Source: an uncultured Corynebacterium sp.
GTDB taxonomy: Bacteria; Actinomycetota; Actinomycetes; Mycobacteriales; Mycobacteriaceae
Reading direction: 5' to 3'
NCBI GenBank assembly: GCA_915275065.1
Contig: CAJZGD010000011.1
Coordinates: 1-19,060 of the forward strand
DNA: 19,060 nt
Shown here one piece after another: positions 1-7,381 of the stretch. A program made the position numbers and the translations under genes. Under the pieces are notes generated by a model. It saw only the letters and a list, made by a program, of their open reading frames with translations, searched no databases and was not told where the DNA came from. Position 1 is the first letter of the stretch. Every line of letters begins with the position of its first letter.

Positions 1-1084
1 GGGCCGGGGTGGCCGCCGGGCCCAGGGTGGCCACCTGGGTGCGCAGGGCCGTCACCTGGTTGGTTTCGGTCGTGAGCAGATGCTGGATTTCCCGTCGGGC
101 CGCGGTGATGTGTTGGTGCACGTCGATCCAGCGTTGCCGCAGGCCGGTGAGTGGGTCGTTTAAGACCGGTCGGGAACGAATGGCCGTGAGTTGCTGCTGT
201 TCGCGGGACACCCAGCCCCGAAGAGCTGCGGCGGCCCGACTGCGAAGCTCCCGGACTTGTTGCAGCTCCGCCAGGACGTCCGGCACAACACGTTTGGCGG
301 CATCGGTGGGGGTGGCGGCCCGCAGGTCGGCAACATTGTCGAGGATAGGATTGTCGGGTTCGTGGCCGATGGCAGACACCACCGGGGTGCGGCATTCGGC
401 GACCGCGTATTGTAGGGCTTCCTCCGAGAATGGGAGGAGATCTTCGACGGAACCGCCGCCGCGGGCAATGATGATCACATCCACGTCGGGGTTAGCGTCG
501 AGTTCGGCGAGGGCCGCAATGATTTCCGGCACGGCCCGAGCCCCCTGGACTGCGGTGTTGATAATGGTGAAGTGGACGTCGGGCCAGCGGCCTTGAGAGA
601 CGGAGAGCACGTCGCGTTCGGCGGCGGAGCCGCGCCCGGTGATGAGCCCAATATTATTGGGCAGGAAGGGGAGGGGGTGTTTGCGGGAGTCGTCGAAAAG
701 CCCCTCGGTGGCGAGTCTGCGGCGGAGCTGTTCGATGCGAGCCAGCATGGCGCCAATGCCCACGGGTCGAATCTCGGTTACCCATAGGGAGAACGAGCCG
801 CGGCCTTCATAGAAAGAGGGTTTGCCGTAGACCACAACACGGTCGCCCTGGGCGATGGGATTGTCGGCGCTGGTCAGCAGCGTGGTATTGCAGGTGATTT
901 GGATGCTGGCTTCGATTTCCGGGTCGCGGAGGGTGAGGTAGGAGAATTTCCACCGGTTATTTGCCTTGTATTGGGTGATTTGTCCTTCCACCCAGACGTA
1001 GCCGAGCCGTTCGATCCAGCCTTTGACCTTGGAATTGAGCTCGCGGACGGGCCAGGCGGTTTCCGGCGTGGTGTGGTTTGCCAT
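1..1084 (-). CDS. xseA: Exodeoxyribonuclease VII large subunit (3' end outside window)
   Basis: This is the catalytic large subunit of exonuclease VII, which degrades single-stranded DNA from both ends together with the small subunit XseB. The frame opens with ATG at 1084, preceded by AAGGAAAA as ribosome binding site, and stays open to the window edge (about 361 residues). An N-terminal OB-fold (about residues 8-105) carries WVEGQIT and RGSFSLWV. The catalytic region follows with GLITGRGSAAERD, IIARGGGSVEDL and AIGHEPDNPILDNVADLRAATPTDAAK, all family hallmarks. The far C-terminal coiled-coil region and the stop lie beyond base 1, where xseB would normally follow. It diverges from ispH with only 72 bp between the two starts, an arrangement common in corynebacteria. 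The identification is very secure. Confidence 0.96.
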   Translation of the reverse strand, partial: MANHTTPETAWPVRELNSKVKGWIERLGYVWVEGQITQYKANNRWKFSYLTLRDPEIEASIQITCNTTLLTSADNPIAQGDRVVVYGKPSFYEGRGSFSLWVTEIRPVGIGAMLARIEQLRRRLATEGLFDDSRKHPLPFLPNNIGLITGRGSAAERDVLSVSQGRWPDVHFTIINTAVQGARAVPEIIAALAELDANPDVDVIIIARGGGSVEDLLPFSEEALQYAVAECRTPVVSAIGHEPDNPILDNVADLRAATPTDAAKRVVPDVLAELQQVRELRSRAAAALRGWVSREQQQLTAIRSRPVLNDPLTGLRQRWIDVHQHITAARREIQHLLTTETNQVTALRTQVATLGPAATPA

Positions 1085-1121
1085 GGTTTTCCTTGTAAAT
1101 GAGCCGTTGGGATGCGGGTGT

Positions 1122-1149
1122 TTGGTGTATCTGTAAAGTAGTTTAAGCT
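1122..1149 (+). promoter_or_regulatory. Candidate ispH promoter, likely leaderless
   Basis: TTGGTG at 1122-1127 and TAAGCT at 1144-1149 are separated by 16 bp. A start site 6-8 nt after the -10 would fall on or beside the ATG at 1157. No Shine-Dalgarno sequence precedes that ATG, which fits a leaderless transcript. Assigned by eye. A TAAAGT at 1134-1139 is an alternative -10. Confidence 0.4.
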
Positions 1150-1156
1150 GTAGCTC

Positions 1157-2203
1157 ATGACTTCCCCCGTTTCTCCTGTTTCTGCCACCAATGTTGATGC
1201 GGCGAACACCACCGATACCGATGCGACCGATGCGCCGGCGACAATAGCGAAGACGAAAAAAGTTCTTGTTGCTGCCCCCCGAGGATACTGTGCGGGGGTG
1301 GACAGGGCGGTGGAAACCGTGGAGCGGGCGCTAGAAAAATATGGTGCCCCGGTCTATGTCCGCAAGGAAATTGTGCACAACCGGTATGTGGTGGAGACGC
1401 TCACGGAGCGGGGTGCGATTTTTGTGCAGGAGACCGATGAGGTGCCGGAGGGTGCGCATGTGATTTTTTCCGCCCATGGGGTGAGCCCGGCGGTGCATGC
1501 GGAGGCGGCGCAGCTGTCGCTGAAAACCTTGGACGCCACCTGTCCGCTGGTGACCAAGGTGCATAACGAGGCGAAACGGTTTGCCAAGCATGGGTACCAC
1601 ATTTTATTGGTGGGGCATGAGGGGCATGAGGAAGTGGAAGGCACGGCGGGGGAGGCGCCGGAGGTGACGCACCTGGTTGATGGGGTGGCAGGCGTTGCGA
1701 AGCTGCCGGAGTTCCTGCACGAGGTGGAGAACCTGGTGTGGTTGTCGCAGACCACATTGTCGGTGGACGAGACAATGGAGATCGTCACGGAGCTGCATAA
1801 ACAGTTCCCGCAGCTACAGGATCCGCCGAGTGATGACATTTGCTATGCCACGCAGAATCGGCAGGGGGCGGTGAAGGTAATCTCCGAAAACGCCGACCTG
1901 GTGATCGTGGTGGGGTCGCGGAATTCGTCGAATTCGAAACGGCTGGTTGAGGTGGCGTTGCAGGCGGGGGCGAAGCGGTCCTACCTGGTGGATTACGCTC
2001 ACCAGATTGACGAGGCGTGGCTTGATGGGGTTTCGACCATTGGGGTGACGTCGGGTGCGTCGGTGCCGGAAATCCTGGTGAATGGGGTGTTGGAGTGGCT
2101 GGCCGAGCGCGGGTTCACCTCGGTGGAGGAGGTGACGACGGTCACGGAAAAGACGGTGTTTGCGCTTCCTCGTGAGTTGCGTCCGCCCCGCGCGAAGTCC
2201 TAA
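1157..2203 (+). CDS. ispH: 4-hydroxy-3-methylbut-2-enyl diphosphate reductase (IspH/LytB)
   Basis: IspH is the last enzyme of the MEP isoprenoid pathway. It reduces HMBPP to IPP and DMAPP using a [4Fe-4S] cluster. The 348-residue product has the three cluster cysteines, C45 (PRGYCAGV), C129 (DATCPLV) and C229 (DDICYATQNRQ). It also has the substrate-contacting H74 (IVHN), H107 (SAHGVSP), the H157/E159 pair (GHEGHEEVEGT), a Thr at 199/200 and GSRNSSNSKRL. The first 33 residues, rich in Ala, Thr and Asp, extend beyond the core enzyme. The ATG at 1157 is the only good upstream start and is probably leaderless. It diverges from xseA and ends before a candidate terminator. No key residue is missing. 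Confidence 0.97.
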   Translation: MTSPVSPVSATNVDAANTTDTDATDAPATIAKTKKVLVAAPRGYCAGVDRAVETVERALEKYGAPVYVRKEIVHNRYVVETLTERGAIFVQETDEVPEGAHVIFSAHGVSPAVHAEAAQLSLKTLDATCPLVTKVHNEAKRFAKHGYHILLVGHEGHEEVEGTAGEAPEVTHLVDGVAGVAKLPEFLHEVENLVWLSQTTLSVDETMEIVTELHKQFPQLQDPPSDDICYATQNRQGAVKVISENADLVIVVGSRNSSNSKRLVEVALQAGAKRSYLVDYAHQIDEAWLDGVSTIGVTSGASVPEILVNGVLEWLAERGFTSVEEVTTVTEKTVFALPRELRPPRAKS

Positions 2204-2213
2204 GAAGCTTTTC

Positions 2214-2264
2214 GACGCCCACCCGTGTGCGTCATAAATCTTGTGGTGGGTGGGGGTCTTTGTC
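2214..2264 (+). terminator. Candidate ispH terminator
   Basis: An 11-bp imperfect inverted repeat pairs GACGCCCACCC at 2214-2224 with GGGTGGGGGTC at 2248-2258 (one mismatch). It is followed by the T-rich TTTGTCTT. It begins 11 bp after the ispH stop. The 23-nt loop is long for an intrinsic terminator, so confidence is moderate. Confidence 0.5.
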
Positions 2265-2663
2265 TTGTCGCGCCGCGGCCAATATCGAAAGAATATTCGA
2301 ATCAGTGGTGGTGGGGATATTACCACCGAATCGAGATCGCCCACGACTAGTAGCAGGTTATCCACATGTGTTTGTTGAGTGGATAATACCGGATTGCCGC
2401 CCATATCCTGTGGGGGATAATTGGCGGTGGGATAGCCCCAGATGGCGACGATAGGTCGCCAAACCATGTTGCTTAATACCAGTGCGAACCGGGTTGGCGG
2501 ATTCTAGGGAGTCGTCGGAATGAATGGGGCAGGTAGTTTCGGGCACATTCCGTTGGTGCTGGCGGCAATAATGCGATTGCGGCAACCCAGCCGTAGGATG
2601 GGCGATTTCGAACATGAAGATGCATCCGTGTGCGCCCATTCCGCTATGCGTGCTCAGACCAGG
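2265..2663. other. Convergent intergenic region without a supported gene
   Basis: This spacer lies between the 3' ends of ispH and the minus-strand DUF1707 gene, so no promoter for either is expected here. It is visibly richer in A+T than the flanking genes. It holds several small palindromes, including GAATATTC near 2291 and GGTGGT/ACCACC arms around 2306-2327, plus the inverted DnaA-box-like pair described separately. A 108-codon open frame on the minus strand (2358-2684) shows no recognisable domain and is not called. Confidence 0.5.
2358..2386. repeat. Inverted pair of DnaA-box-like sites
   Basis: TTATCCACA at 2358-2366 is an exact match to the consensus DnaA box. GTGGATAA at 2379-2386 is the perfect inverse of its first eight bases, with a 13-bp spacer. 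A third GGATAA core lies at 2415-2420. Whether DnaA binds here is unknown; the match is to sequence only. Confidence 0.45.
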
Positions 2664-2695
2664 ACCCCAGCATGGGGGTAGCAATCTTGTTGCTA
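2664..2695 (-). terminator. Candidate 3' stem-loops of the DUF1707 gene
   Basis: TAGCAA (2679-2684) and TTGCTA (2690-2695) form a perfect 6-bp stem with a 5-nt loop that includes the stop codon of the minus-strand gene. A second hairpin, ACCCC/GGGGT (2664-2679), follows directly. There is no clear U-run on the minus strand, so termination activity is uncertain. Confidence 0.35.
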
Positions 2696-3439
2696 TTTGT
2701 TTATTGGTACCCGTTTGATCTCTAAACCGCCGAAGGCAACTATCCCCCGAAGATCAATGACCGGAGCATCCGGAGGAAGGTCTGAGAGTTTTAAGGTAAC
2801 TCCCTTCCCATCCGTGACGGAAGCACCACCAAATAGGGGGAAAACACTTTCGATGATGCGATAATTTTCCGGCACTTTAATGTTGACACCACCGAAACAC
2901 ATGGCTGTTCTGATCGTGGTGACCGGCCCTGCTAATTGAGCCTGCCGTAGGTCAATATGGACTCCGCCAAAGGCGCCAAATACATTGTGCGTGGGCCCCA
3001 CCAACCAGGGTCCCCGCTTCGATGAACCACTGAATATTGCTATTGATGCGGTGCTTTTAGAGGCATTTGAGTAGTTGGTGAGTGCCTGGTTTTGGGGCTG
3101 CGTCATCGCGGTGGTTGCTGCGTCAATTGCGGCAATTTCGGTGAGACCCTGCTGTTGGGCTTGGGTCAGCACATCCAGGATTTGTGGGTTTGTGGTGGCC
3201 GGAAGATTCCGGCCGAAGTTGAGGTCACTCAGTAGTGGCATGACCTCATCCATATAGGTGGCGCGGTTAGCAATGGTGGCGCGTTTTTGGGTTTCCTCGT
3301 AATCTAATTGCCCATCGTCCAGGGCAAGGTTGAGGCCATACACCAGGGCATCTCGCTGTTGCGACCTAATGCGGGTGCGGGGAATGTCTGGTTCGTTGTT
3401 GGAAGGTATGGCTAATTCTTCGCTCACTGATTTGTCCAA
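2693..3439 (-). CDS. DUF1707 and LiaF-like C-terminal domain protein
   Basis: The 248-residue product is soluble, with no signal peptide or membrane segment visible. Residues about 20-75 (RSQQRDALVYGLNLALDDGQLDYEE..) match the short helical DUF1707/SHOCT-like module of actinobacterial proteins. Residues about 145-245 resemble the LiaF/DUF2154 beta-repeat domain, with repeated FGGV/FGGA turns (AFGGVHIDLRQA, CFGGVNIKVPENY, LFGGASV, AFGGLEIKRV). That domain is linked to cell-envelope stress responses in Firmicutes; a similar role here is inference. The frame begins with TTG at 3439; GTG at 3427 is an alternative, and neither has a strong ribosome binding site. It lies 52 bp downstream of the DUF6542 gene on the same strand, so the two may be cotranscribed. 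Confidence 0.82.
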   Translation of the reverse strand: MDKSVSEELAIPSNNEPDIPRTRIRSQQRDALVYGLNLALDDGQLDYEETQKRATIANRATYMDEVMPLLSDLNFGRNLPATTNPQILDVLTQAQQQGLTEIAAIDAATTAMTQPQNQALTNYSNASKSTASIAIFSGSSKRGPWLVGPTHNVFGAFGGVHIDLRQAQLAGPVTTIRTAMCFGGVNIKVPENYRIIESVFPLFGGASVTDGKGVTLKLSDLPPDAPVIDLRGIVAFGGLEIKRVPINK

Positions 3440-3491
3440 TCGTCGTGGTGGTTAAGTTCTCTTCAAGGATAGAACCCGGTGATTGGACGTG

Positions 3492-5111
3492 TCAGCTATA
3501 CAGATCATCATTGAGCGCCCGGCGGCGACGCACCCTAGGCTTGGGTGGGTTGTTACCCGTAGAATTTTGCGGATCGCGATGGTCCTGTCTTGGGGTTGGT
3601 TGGCGATCCTGCCGACTGCTTCGGGACCCATTTCCCGTGGTAGTGCCGTGTCGACTCGCGGGCTGGTTGGGGTTCGCTGTGGTTCGCCGCTGGGCTGGCT
3701 GCCCGGTGCGCTGGGTGCGTTTTTGTGGCTGTTGGGCCTGCTGGCGTTCGGCCTGATGTCCGACCTGACGGGGGGTGCGCCGCCCGGTTCCCGACTGGGA
3801 AGCCGCCGAATGAGTTCCGCCCGCTGCCGCGGACCGAGACGTGCCCGCAGGCTGATTGCCGGTGTGAGTGGAACGCGAGTTGGGCTGTTGGCGGCTGGGT
3901 TGCTGACGTGATGCCTGGGGCTGCTGATTGCGTTGCGTCCGTGACGGCTGCTGCCGGGGCAGTTGGCCGCTGCTGTGCCGACCGCCGCTAGGTTGGTTAG
4001 GGGGTTGGCTATGTTGCTGCTGCCGAGGATTGCCTTGACGGGCAGTGAGATTATTGCCCGGTCGGGCAGTCCGCGTGCCAGATTGGGGTGACTGTTGCCC
4101 ACCCCGGGTTGGGCGTTGCTGTGACGTCGTGTGCTTTCCTGTCGGGTGTTGTGGCGGGTTTTGCCGTTGCGGTTGGGGAGTCACCGACCGCTGGGGCTGT
4201 TGGGCCTGCTGAGTCTGCCGCTGCGCTGGGGCCTGCCGGGAAGAAGGCTGACGTGGGTTACGACGGGGAGTTGCGGCCTGATTGGCGGTGTTGGTGGTTT
4301 GGCGGGTGGTGCGGGATTGTGGTGGGCTCTTGGGAGAAGTGGGGGTGCGGCGTGATTTCTTTGGGGTGGGCTGGCCCTCTGGGGACGGTGCCGTTGATGG
4401 CGCGGGTGTTGGTTTCGCTGATGCTGGTTTTGTCGGTTCTGGCTGGCGCCGTTGACCCTTCTTGGTGGCTCGCTGGTTCCGTTTGATGAGTTCCGCCACC
4501 GTGATGCTGCCAGTGCTGGGGGGGTGGGCAGGGCCGCTGGTCTGGCCTGTTTCGTTGGTTGGTTTAGCAGGGTTCTGCGCGGTCGTCCGCACTTGATTTA
4601 CCTGTTTAATAATCTTCTTCTGTGTTTTAGCATTTTGCCGGCGGTCCTCGGCTGCTTTCTTCTCCAATTGCTGCACATAGCGGGTGACGAGATGCCATCG
4701 TAAATACGCGATGATGCCAGCGCCAATGGTTGCTATGGCCATCACGGGGAACTGTTGTAGCAGGGGATAAATCGCCGAGAGGATCTGGGTTTTTGATATG
4801 CCCCCAGATCCGCTGGGCCTACTGATCTGTTGGTTGAGGAACCATCCGGTAGTGCCGGCCGCGATAGAGAAGAAAATGGGTATGCTTACGACCGAAAGAA
4901 ACAGGGATCGTGGTTCGGTGAGCAGGACGGAAAAAACAACACTAATAATGAAACAGAGGACGAATGGCAATCCGAGTTTGCCGCTGGCCAGGCTGATGAG
5001 CGACCCCACCAATAACCCGCCGCAGAGCACCGCGAGTGACATCCATAATGGGATGCCAAAAAACTTCGCGCCAGATGAGCGGCTGCGGTTTTTCTCGGAG
5101 ACATTAGACAC
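3492..5111 (-). CDS. DUF6542-type membrane protein with long basic Q/P-rich tail
   Basis: The 539-residue product has two parts. Residues about 20-140 hold four hydrophobic segments (near 21-41, 46-66, 70-95 and 118-138), matching the actinobacterial DUF6542 membrane domain. A charged stretch follows (QQLEKKAAEDRRQNAKTQKK, about 147-166). Residues about 175-520 are then a low-complexity tail of Gln, Pro, Arg, Ser and Thr, strongly basic and almost free of aromatic residues, ending in RVRRRRALNDDLYS. The start is GTG at 5111: an in-frame TGA lies three codons upstream and the next internal ATG is at residue 24. No Shine-Dalgarno is evident. The function is not known. The tail is presumably disordered and cytoplasmic, and could bind nucleic acid or acidic partners (inference). 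Several long open frames on the opposite strand arise from this repetitive tail and are not genes. Confidence 0.85.
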   Translation of the reverse strand: MSNVSEKNRSRSSGAKFFGIPLWMSLAVLCGGLLVGSLISLASGKLGLPFVLCFIISVVFSVLLTEPRSLFLSVVSIPIFFSIAAGTTGWFLNQQISRPSGSGGISKTQILSAIYPLLQQFPVMAIATIGAGIIAYLRWHLVTRYVQQLEKKAAEDRRQNAKTQKKIIKQVNQVRTTAQNPAKPTNETGQTSGPAHPPSTGSITVAELIKRNQRATKKGQRRQPEPTKPASAKPTPAPSTAPSPEGQPTPKKSRRTPTSPKSPPQSRTTRQTTNTANQAATPRRNPRQPSSRQAPAQRQTQQAQQPQRSVTPQPQRQNPPQHPTGKHTTSQQRPTRGGQQSPQSGTRTARPGNNLTARQGNPRQQQHSQPPNQPSGGRHSSGQLPRQQPSRTQRNQQPQASRQQPSRQQPNSRSTHTGNQPAGTSRSAAAGGTHSAASQSGTGRRTPRQVGHQAERQQAQQPQKRTQRTGQPAQRRTTANPNQPASRHGTTTGNGSRSSRQDRQPTPRQDHRDPQNSTGNNPPKPRVRRRRALNDDLYS

Positions 5112-5269
5112 GAATATTCATGTTACCGATTTATCATGAAAAGCGGGATTCGGCGCACCACGGGCCACACCGGATTTTCAGCATAATCTTTGCTTCGGCT
5201 TAACGCTTAACTAGGACTTCACTGGGTTTTTCCCGATTCTCTTTAGCCACATGGTAGGTATCAGATCTG

Positions 5270-5304
5270 GCGGGAAACTAGGTAAGATTTACCTGGTAGT
5301 TCCC
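5270..5304 (-). terminator. Stem-loop after the AI-2E family gene
   Basis: AGGTAA (5280-5285) and TTACCT (5289-5294) form a perfect stem around GAT. It is extended by ACT/GGT pairing and flanked by GGGAA/TTCCC arms, giving a long imperfect hairpin. It lies just downstream of the minus-strand permease stop at 5310. There is no U-run on the minus strand, so it may be a processing or weak termination element. Confidence 0.4.
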
Positions 5305-5309
5305 ATATT

Positions 5310-6791
5310 TTAGGTCCGATAAAATGCTTTGACCGCCGCTATGCCGGCTTTCCCTATACGGGTCATTGTGGAGAATGTTAACCCCCCAATATGCTGTACT
5401 TTGGATACAGTGGTCGGTTTTTCCAATGAATTATTTGTGGCGGTTTCGGCGGCTTGTGCTTCCGCTTGCTTGGTCGCTTCGTCGTTTCGGATATAGGCTT
5501 GCCGGGCCGCCAGGAGGCGTTTCGCTACGGCTTCGTTTTGCATGCCGCTGAGCGAACCTGCGGTCGTCGCAAAGCGAATTTGGGCGGCGGTTTTTTCGCC
5601 GGCGCGCAGGGCGGTCATGTCGTGGAGGTAGCGGAAGAGTACGGCGGCCATGGCGGCAAATGGTACGGCCAGGAATGCGCCAATGATATTAAAGAGCGAG
5701 CCGCCGACCGTCACGGAGATCAGCACCACCACTGGGTGCAGATTGACGGCCTTGGACTGCAGCAGGGGCGAAAGGATATTGCCTTCGAGCTGCTGCACCA
5801 GGAGCACGATAATGAGCGTGATGACGGCCTCGGTCACGCCCAGGGACACCAAGGCCACCGTTACCGATAGGGTGCCGGCGATGAACGCCCCCACGATGGG
5901 AATGAACCCGGTAATAAACGTGAGGACCGCCAGCGCTAGCGCTAGGGGCACGCCGAGGATGAGGAGACCCGATCCGATGAAAACGGCGTCCACAAGCGAT
6001 ACGAGCGCCTGGGCCCGGATAAAACCGCTGAGAGTGATCCAGCCGCGGGTCAGTAGTTCGGTGAGGTGCCAGCCGGCGCGTTGCCCCACCATGCCGCGCA
6101 GCCAGGGCAGGAATTTATCGCCGTCTTTGAGGAAGAAAAACGTGAGCACCAGCACTACTAGCATGGTGACCAGGACCGAACTGGCGATACCCAGGCCGGA
6201 AAACACTTCCGAGGCGATCGAGCCGGCTTTAGATTGCAGCCACTGGGCGGCGGTGTCGATCCGGTCGTCCAGGTCGCTGGGGTCGAGATTCATGGGCGGG
6301 CCCTGAAGCCAGAGTTGCAGGCGCTGCACCCCTTCGAAAGCCTGGAAATAGAGGGTTTGTGACTGACTGGCCACCGAGGGGGCGATCAGCCAGATGAGGA
6401 AACCGAAACCGCCGAAGGACCCCAGGATGGCGATCATGGCGGCCAGACCTGCGGGGATGCCGTGTTTGCGGAGCCAAGCCACCGGCGGCCACAGCACAGT
6501 GCACACAATGATAGCCAGGACGATGGGCAGGCCCCCACGCCACACTTGGCTGAGGATATGCCAGATGACGAAAGCTGCGGCGATGATAATCAGCAGGCGT
6601 AGACACCATGAGGCAAGGTGTTTAATCCCGTTGCCGATGATTTCGGCACGGTCGATGTGGGCGACGGGATCCTCCGGTTGTAATTGTTCAAAGAATTGCG
6701 CGGCATCTAACTGCTCGGGCATTTCCGGTATGGTTTCCGGGGTCGTCGACTGGTACTCACTCACATCACTACATTGTGGCAAAAAATTCAC
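5310..6791 (-). CDS. AI-2E family (UPF0118) transporter
   Basis: The 493-residue polytopic membrane protein belongs to the PerM/TqsA-like AI-2 exporter family, which is often annotated as a putative permease of unknown substrate. The acidic N-terminus (1-55) is cytoplasmic. Paired helices follow at about 64-105 and 112-140. A long extracytoplasmic/amphipathic stretch comes next, and then the family core: VLVLTFFFLKDG, GFIRAQALVSLVDAVFIGSGLLILGVPLALALAVLTFITGFIPIVGAFIAG and QQLEGNILSPLLQSKAVNLHPVVVLISVTVGG. A cytoplasmic tail runs from about 395. The annotated start is GTG at 6791; GTG at 6764 is an alternative, and neither has a clear ribosome binding site. The substrate cannot be told from sequence; quorum-signal export should not be assumed. 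Confidence 0.92.
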   Translation of the reverse strand: MNFLPQCSDVSEYQSTTPETIPEMPEQLDAAQFFEQLQPEDPVAHIDRAEIIGNGIKHLASWCLRLLIIIAAAFVIWHILSQVWRGGLPIVLAIIVCTVLWPPVAWLRKHGIPAGLAAMIAILGSFGGFGFLIWLIAPSVASQSQTLYFQAFEGVQRLQLWLQGPPMNLDPSDLDDRIDTAAQWLQSKAGSIASEVFSGLGIASSVLVTMLVVLVLTFFFLKDGDKFLPWLRGMVGQRAGWHLTELLTRGWITLSGFIRAQALVSLVDAVFIGSGLLILGVPLALALAVLTFITGFIPIVGAFIAGTLSVTVALVSLGVTEAVITLIIVLLVQQLEGNILSPLLQSKAVNLHPVVVLISVTVGGSLFNIIGAFLAVPFAAMAAVLFRYLHDMTALRAGEKTAAQIRFATTAGSLSGMQNEAVAKRLLAARQAYIRNDEATKQAEAQAAETATNNSLEKPTTVSKVQHIGGLTFSTMTRIGKAGIAAVKAFYRT

Positions 6792-6913
6792 CGAATGGGG
6801 TCAACCTCGGGTGTGTAACAAGTTTGCAGCCATACTGGTGGGGGCATTATTGCGTAATTTTAACCCCGACGAAAGGAGTAATTGGCCATTGGGTTGTTAA
6901 CAGCAGTGACTAA

Positions 6914-7303
6914 GTGGGGCGCTATCAAATTCCGCTATATGGGATTGTGCTGGTTGGTGCGATGGTTTTTGGATTGGGGGTACCGGTTGGGGCTGCAAAT
7001 ATGGAGCATTTTGGTGATCCATTATTAATTACATTGATTTATGCCACATTTATTTCGGTGTCGCCTATTCATATCATCGCCGGGGTCCGCAATACCCGGT
7101 CGCTTGTCGACGCCCCCACGGTGCCCATTCCCATCGCATTGGCGTCGATCCTGGCGGTCATAACCGGGTGGCGAGGCCACCCGGGCGCCTGGTTGGGTTA
7201 CGCGTTACACGTCGTCGCGGATTTCCTGGGCGGTGAGCACCTCATCCGTGGTGAGCGGATGTGTGCCAAAGTGGCCGGATTGTTCGTCGGGGTGGCGTTG
7301 TAA
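6914..7303 (+). CDS. Small predicted membrane protein, unrecognised, uncertain
   Basis: The 129-residue frame starts with GTG at 6914, directly after an in-frame TAA. It has hydrophobic segments at about 8-28, 37-57 and 72-86, with VSPIHIIAGVRNTRSLVDAPTVP between the last two. It looks like a real short membrane protein over its first 95 residues. The final 33 codons run antisense to metS, so the true end may be elsewhere. A good AAGGAG at 6873-6878 sits over 30 bp upstream of the GTG and instead precedes a TTG (6882) in another frame that reads LAIGLLTAVTKWGAIKFRYMG before closing. A frameshift between the two frames is possible. I do not recognise the family. Confidence 0.45.
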   Translation: MGRYQIPLYGIVLVGAMVFGLGVPVGAANMEHFGDPLLITLIYATFISVSPIHIIAGVRNTRSLVDAPTVPIPIALASILAVITGWRGHPGAWLGYALHVVADFLGGEHLIRGERMCAKVAGLFVGVAL

Positions 7304-7381
7304 ATGCACCAGCGTGGCTGCCAGCCCACCCCAAATGACGATCATGAACATCACCATCATGGTGATTGCGATGCTGGTCAT
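7205..7381 (-). CDS. metS: Methionine/alanine importer small subunit (MetS-like)
   Basis: This 58-residue ORF begins with ATG at 7381, overlapping the metP stop in an ATGA, so its translation is probably coupled to metP. One hydrophobic segment (about residues 4-25: IAITMMVMFMIVIWGGLAATL) is followed by VHLQRHPDEQSG and an acidic C-terminal part ending TAQEIRDDV. A short single-span protein right after an NSS-family transporter matches MetS of Corynebacterium glutamicum, which is required together with MetP for methionine and alanine uptake (established knowledge). The WGGL motif in the helix is typical of that small-subunit family. The stop is TAA at 7205-7207. It overlaps the 3' part of the uncertain plus-strand ORF. 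Confidence 0.88.
   Translation of the reverse strand: MTSIAITMMVMFMIVIWGGLAATLVHLQRHPDEQSGHFGTHPLTTDEVLTAQEIRDDV

Noticed and set aside
2358..2386. Chromosomal or plasmid replication origin
   Set aside because: Only one perfect DnaA box and partial copies are present, with no dnaA, dnaN or rep gene and no AT-rich unwinding cluster.
2358..2684. 108-codon minus-strand frame in the ispH-DUF1707 gap
   Set aside because: It has no family motif, its composition is unlike the neighbouring genes, and it has no start signal. It is better explained as spacer DNA.
3483..4486. Several long plus-strand open frames with Gly/Val/Leu-rich products
   Set aside because: They lie antisense to the repetitive Q/P/R-rich tail of the DUF6542 gene, whose codon bias creates stop-free frames. 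No domain or ribosome binding site supports them.
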